In this document: positions 6,740-8,711 of the stretch, piece after piece
How the letters are laid out: every line of letters starts with the position of its first letter
How positions within the stretch are numbered: the stretch's first letter is position 1
Source: Bacteroidota bacterium
GTDB lineage: Bacteria > Bacteroidota > Bacteroidia > 2-12-FULL-35-15
Assembly (NCBI GenBank): GCA_023251855.1
Contig: JAHEYA010000078.1
Coordinates: 1-8,711 of the forward strand
Reading direction: 5' to 3'
Length of the DNA stretch: 8,711 nt
Translations under genes and position numbers: made by a program
The notes under the pieces: generated by a model
Told to the model about the DNA's origin: nothing
The model's database searches: none
The model's input: only the letters and a program-made list of their open reading frames with translations

Positions 6740-7711
6740 ATGGATTTTCATCTTTCTTTTCCAATTACTCCTTTTCAACAAAAAATTAATTATTCTCAAA
6801 AAGTATTATTTCTTGGTTCTTGTTTTGCCGAAAACATTGGAGAAACAATGCAACAGTTTAAATTTAATGCCCAAATTAATCCTCACGGAATACTATATAA
6901 TCCATTAAGTATTGGTATTGCTTTACGCAGATATATTGATAATAGGGCAATGCAGGAAAATGAATTATTTTTTTCAAATGAATGCTGGAACAGCTGGGAG
7001 CACCACAGTCGCTTTTCAAACCCTGATAAACAAAGCTGTTTAACCGAAATCAATAAAAGTATTTTCCGAGCAAGTGAATTTCTTAAAAATGCCGATTGGC
7101 TCTTCATTACATTTGGTTCTTCCTTTGTTTATAAGCATAATGAAACGGAACAATTGGTAAGTAATTGTCATAAAATTTCTCAAAAAGAATTTTCAAAACA
7201 ATTACTAACCGGTGATGAAATTATTGCTGATTATAAAAGGATATTTCAACAATTAAAAAAAATCAACAACAAGTTGAAAATTGTTTTTACGGTAAGTCCG
7301 CTGCGCTATATACGTGATGGAGTGGTTGAAAACAATTTAAGTAAAGCTCGTTTGATTGAGTCAATTCATCAATTAGTTAAAGACTGTGACAATGCATTTT
7401 ATTTCCCTGCTTATGAATTGGTAATTGATGATCTGCGCGATTATCGTTTTTATAAAAAGGATATGGTTCATCCGAATGAACAGGCAATTTCATATGTTTT
7501 TGAAAAGCTCATGGATACTGCCTTTGATGAAGAAACAAAACTGCTTTTCGAAAAAATAAAAGATATTATTACTGCCAAGCAACATCGCCCATTTTATACC
7601 AATATTGATGCCTATCAACAGTTTAAAGTCAATTTTTTGCAACGTAGCAAACAACTTCAGAAAGAGTATCCATTTCTGAATTTGCAAGATGAATTGAATG
7701 CTTTTGAATAG
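6740..7711 (+). CDS. GSCFA-domain protein (SGNH-hydrolase-like, function unknown)
   Basis: 323 residues. The family signature is literal: KVLFLGSCFAENIGETM with G-S-C-F-A at 26-30, then NPHGILYNP at 47-55. Further conserved-looking blocks are WLFITFGSSFVY at 120-131, VFTVSPLRYIRDG at 182-194 and DMVHPNEQA at 241-249. The serine at 27 with D241 and H244 matches the layout of SGNH/GDSL esterases (nucleophile Ser near the start, D-x-x-H near the end), which suggests a hydrolase on an ester or acyl group, but I know of no proven substrate. No signal peptide or membrane segment is seen, so it should be cytoplasmic. It is the last gene of the ribF-LRR-GSCFA run; the next gene, thiS, is 359 bases on and has its own promoter. 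No clear terminator follows the stop. The start ATG is set by the conserved N-terminus. Confidence 0.9.
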   Translation: MDFHLSFPITPFQQKINYSQKVLFLGSCFAENIGETMQQFKFNAQINPHGILYNPLSIGIALRRYIDNRAMQENELFFSNECWNSWEHHSRFSNPDKQSCLTEINKSIFRASEFLKNADWLFITFGSSFVYKHNETEQLVSNCHKISQKEFSKQLLTGDEIIADYKRIFQQLKKINNKLKIVFTVSPLRYIRDGVVENNLSKARLIESIHQLVKDCDNAFYFPAYELVIDDLRDYRFYKKDMVHPNEQAISYVFEKLMDTAFDEETKLLFEKIKDIITAKQHRPFYTNIDAYQQFKVNFLQRSKQLQKEYPFLNLQDELNAFE

Positions 7712-7788
7712 CGAAAAAATCCATCTATCTTTTGAACAAATCATTATAAATTGTTAAAAACTTATCTTACCTGATTTCCAAAAATTTG

Positions 7789-7796
7789 TAGATTTG
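7789..7796 (+). promoter_or_regulatory. -7 promoter box of the thiamine operon
   Basis: TAGATTTG is an exact match to the Bacteroidetes TAnnTTTG consensus. Transcription would begin around 7801-7805, immediately before the first paired bases of the TPP riboswitch, which is the geometry expected for a riboswitch leader. No good -33 TTTG is seen 17-23 bases upstream. The rest of 7712-7788 is AT-rich and shows nothing else I can name. Confidence 0.6.
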
Positions 7797-7806
7797 TGAA
7801 CATAAA

Positions 7807-7918
7807 ACTTATAGGGGTGTCTTTGTGATTAATTTTGATTATCAAAGTCTGAGATTATACCCTCTGTTTCGCTAGGAACGCAACCTGATGCAGATAATGC
7901 TGCCGAAGGGAATTAAGT
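7807..7918 (+). promoter_or_regulatory. TPP riboswitch (THI element) controlling thiS-thiC
   Basis: All conserved THI-box blocks occur in order: GGGGTG (7814-7819), CTGAGATTATACCCT (7849-7863), AACCTGATGCAGATAATGC (7882-7900) and GAAGGGA (7905-7911). Visible pairings support the fold. P1 is ACTTA (7807-7811) with TAAGT (7914-7918). P2 is GGGT (7815-7818) with ACCC (7859-7862). The P3 arm is CTTTG (7821-7825) with CAAAG (7843-7847). The pyrophosphate-side stem is GCAG (7890-7893) with CTGC (7900-7903). It senses thiamine pyrophosphate in the nascent mRNA. An intrinsic terminator begins one base after P1 and the genes downstream are thiS and thiC, so it should be an OFF switch acting by premature termination. 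I did not find a convincing antiterminator pairing by eye. Confidence 0.97.
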
Positions 7919-7946
7919 AGCAAGAATTTTTTTTTCTTGCTTTTTT
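7919..7946 (+). terminator. Intrinsic terminator of the TPP riboswitch
   Basis: AGCAAGAA (7919-7926) pairs with TTCTTGCT (7934-7941) around a seven-T loop, and the T run continues to 7946. This is a textbook hairpin plus U tract. It lies directly after the aptamer and about 125 bases before thiS, so it is best read as the expression platform rather than the end of the GSCFA gene's transcript. Confidence 0.9.
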
Positions 7947-7960
7947 CTCCCAACGTTAGT

Positions 7961-8063
7961 TATTTATTAAGTTATTAAGCTATTATGTTATTGGGTTATT
8001 AAGTTATTAGGTGGTGAACGCTTTAATTATTAACTATTAACCATTAACTATTAACCAATAACC
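7961..8063. repeat. AT-rich tandem and inverted repeat between riboswitch and thiS
   Basis: The left half (about 7961-8010) is a run of degenerate GTTATTAAG-like units. The right half (about 8025-8063) is a run of ATTAACTATTAACC-like units, in part a 14-base tandem. The halves are roughly reverse complements, anchored by GTTATTGG (7987-7994) and CCAATAAC (8055-8062), an exact 8-bp pair. It is non-coding and ends 8 bases before the thiS start. It fills nearly all of the leader between the terminator and thiS. Similar low-complexity GTTATTAAG/TTAACTATT blocks are common between genes in Bacteroidetes. Confidence 0.65.
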
Positions 8064-8070
8064 AAATAGA

Positions 8071-8271
8071 ATGGTTTACATCAACGACAAAAAATATCCA
8101 CTGAAAAAACCACAATCACTTTCTGATTTGTTTATTTCACTCAAAATGGATGTTAGCAAAGGTATTGCAGTGGCATTGAATAATAAAGTAATGTCTCGCT
8201 CTGATTGGAATAAAAGTATGGTGAACACAAATGATAACATTATTTTAATCAAAGCAACTCAAGGAGGGTGA
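8071..8271 (+). CDS. thiS: Sulfur carrier protein ThiS
   Basis: 66 residues, the normal ThiS size, with a ubiquitin-like beta-grasp fold expected. Family features are the opening VYINDKKYPL strand, GIAVALNNKVMSRSDW at 31-46 and the obligatory C-terminal Gly-Gly (65-66). ThiF adenylates that tail, which is then converted to a thiocarboxylate that donates sulfur to ThiG for thiazole-ring formation in the cytoplasm. It is the first gene after the TPP riboswitch and is followed 138 bases later by thiC on the same strand, the thiS-thiC order common in Bacteroidetes thiamine operons. The diglycine codons GGA GGG are also the left arm of a GC-rich palindrome (8262-8281) that runs over the stop codon. 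The region before the start shows no Shine-Dalgarno sequence, as is common in this phylum. Confidence 0.96.
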   Translation: MVYINDKKYPLKKPQSLSDLFISLKMDVSKGIAVALNNKVMSRSDWNKSMVNTNDNIILIKATQGG

Positions 8272-8299
8272 AGCCCCTCCTAACCTCCCTTTGGGGAGG
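8262..8299. repeat. GC-rich palindromic repeat, copy 1, over the thiS stop
   Basis: There are two adjacent hairpins. AGGAGGG (8262-8268) pairs with CCCTCCT (8275-8281) around the thiS stop codon, and CCTCCC (8284-8289) pairs with GGGAGG (8294-8299) around a TTTG loop. No T run follows, so it is not a terminator. This CCCCTCCTAACCTCCC...GGGGAGG sequence matches a repeat type I associate with intergenic spaces of Bacteroidetes genomes. Confidence 0.7.
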
Positions 8300-8363
8300 A
8301 AACTAAGCACAACAATGATAATTAACTAATATAAACAATTAAAAAAAGACCAGCTCACCAAAT

Positions 8364-8405
8364 ACCCCCTTCCCTTTGGGGAGGGGATTAAGGGGAGGGG
8401 CCACC
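8364..8405. repeat. GC-rich palindromic repeat, copy 2, opposite orientation, before thiC
   Basis: CCCCTTCCC (8366-8374) pairs with GGGAGGGG (8379-8386) around TTTG with one bulged base, followed by ATTAAGGGGAGGGGCCACC. Read on the other strand it matches copy 1 (GCCCCTCC, then a TAA-like step, then CCTCCC). GGAGGGGC at 8394-8401 is the exact complement of GCCCCTCC at 8273-8280 in copy 1, so the two copies could also pair with each other. It ends a few bases before the thiC start codon. Confidence 0.7.
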
Positions 8406-8409
8406 TTTT

Positions 8410-8711
8410 ATGAAAAAATCCGATCAATTACCAACCGACAAAAGCATTTCAACTACTCCTTTTCCGAATTCAAAAAAAATAGTTGTTAAAGGTAAGATAC
8501 ACGATATTGAAGTGGCAATGCGCGAAATAACACTTTCCGAAACTAAGTCGCACGGTAAGCCCGCAGCAAAAAATGCTCCTGTTGTTGTGTATGATACAAG
8601 TGGTCCTTATACTGATCCAAACGTTACCATCGATGTTTTAAAAGGACTCCCTCGTTTGCGCGAAAAATGGATTTTACAACGTGGTGATGTAGAGCAACTG
8701 ACTGATATCAG
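8410..8711 (+). CDS. thiC: Phosphomethylpyrimidine synthase ThiC, 5' part (partial)
   Basis: The frame from ATG at 8410 is open for 100 codons to the right edge. The N-terminal part matches ThiC: VVKGKIHDIEVAMREITLSE at about 26-44, the strongly conserved YDTSGPYTDP at 61-70, then GLPRLREKWILQRGD at 79-93. ThiC is a radical-SAM enzyme of the cytoplasm that rearranges aminoimidazole ribotide into HMP phosphate, the pyrimidine half of thiamine. Its C-terminal iron-sulfur cysteine motif lies outside the window and cannot be checked. It follows thiS on the same strand under the same TPP riboswitch. The 138-base gap is unusually long for two genes of one operon because two palindromic repeats sit in it. 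The start is the first ATG after the second repeat and gives a normal ThiC N-terminus. Confidence 0.95.
   Translation, partial: MKKSDQLPTDKSISTTPFPNSKKIVVKGKIHDIEVAMREITLSETKSHGKPAAKNAPVVVYDTSGPYTDPNVTIDVLKGLPRLREKWILQRGDVEQLTDI

Noticed and set aside
6666..6908. Rightward 80-codon frame overlapping the LRR end and the GSCFA start
   Set aside because: Most of it is intergenic repeat and an off-frame reading of the GSCFA gene; the GSCFA frame has strong family motifs.
7733..7755. AACAA...TTGTT hairpin as terminator for the GSCFA gene
   Set aside because: The five-base AT stem with an 11-base loop is too weak and is followed by AAAAAC rather than T residues.
7961..8063. Possible CRISPR array from the tandem units before thiS
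   Set aside because: Units are short, degenerate and directly adjacent without unique spacers of constant length, and no cas gene is present.
8284..8299. Intrinsic terminator after thiS
   Set aside because: The hairpin is strong but is followed by GGAAAC rather than a T run, and thiC continues in the same direction, so read-through is expected.

Overview
The window looks like chromosomal DNA from an AT-rich member of the Bacteroidetes (Bacteroidota). The evidence is: a TonB-dependent receptor with an N-terminal carboxypeptidase-regulatory-like domain; an atpD-atpC pair standing apart from the other ATP synthase genes; an epsilon subunit of only 80 residues; a GSCFA-family protein; exact TAnnTTTG -7 boxes ahead of two transcription units; and intergenic short repeats of the AATCTGYG and CCTCCC-TTTG-GGGAGG types often seen in this phylum. 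A lower rank cannot be fixed from the sequence alone.

Layout. 1-167 is the 3' end of a rightward gene, probably an outer-membrane or beta-rich protein. 187-4957 is a leftward block, read right to left: atpD (F1 beta), atpC (F1 epsilon), a TonB-dependent receptor, then a small lipoprotein of the YiiX/YebB-like permuted NlpC/P60 hydrolase type. 4958-5086 is a divergent promoter region. 5087-7711 is a rightward block: ribF (riboflavin kinase/FAD synthetase), a secreted leucine-rich-repeat protein, and a GSCFA-domain protein. 7712-8070 is a 359-base gene-free stretch holding a -7 promoter box, a complete TPP riboswitch, a strong intrinsic terminator and a 100-base AT-rich inverted repeat. The thiamine operon follows: thiS, then the start of thiC, which runs off the right edge.

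How the genes fit together. The thiamine unit is coherent. TPP should bind the leader and stop transcription at the terminator just downstream, so thiS (sulfur carrier for the thiazole ring) and thiC (pyrimidine precursor HMP-P synthase) are made only when TPP is scarce. RibF makes FMN and FAD. AtpD and AtpC are the catalytic and central-stalk subunits of F1-ATPase. The receptor, the lipoprotein and the LRR protein are all predicted envelope or exported proteins with no partner gene here that reveals a substrate.

I found no undescribed multi-gene system. The least ordinary material is the non-coding DNA: two opposite-facing GC-rich palindromes wedged between thiS and thiC (the first begins on the thiS diglycine codons), the AT-rich inverted repeat ahead of thiS, an oligo-repeat that supplies the last codons of ribF, and a palindrome just upstream of the receptor gene.
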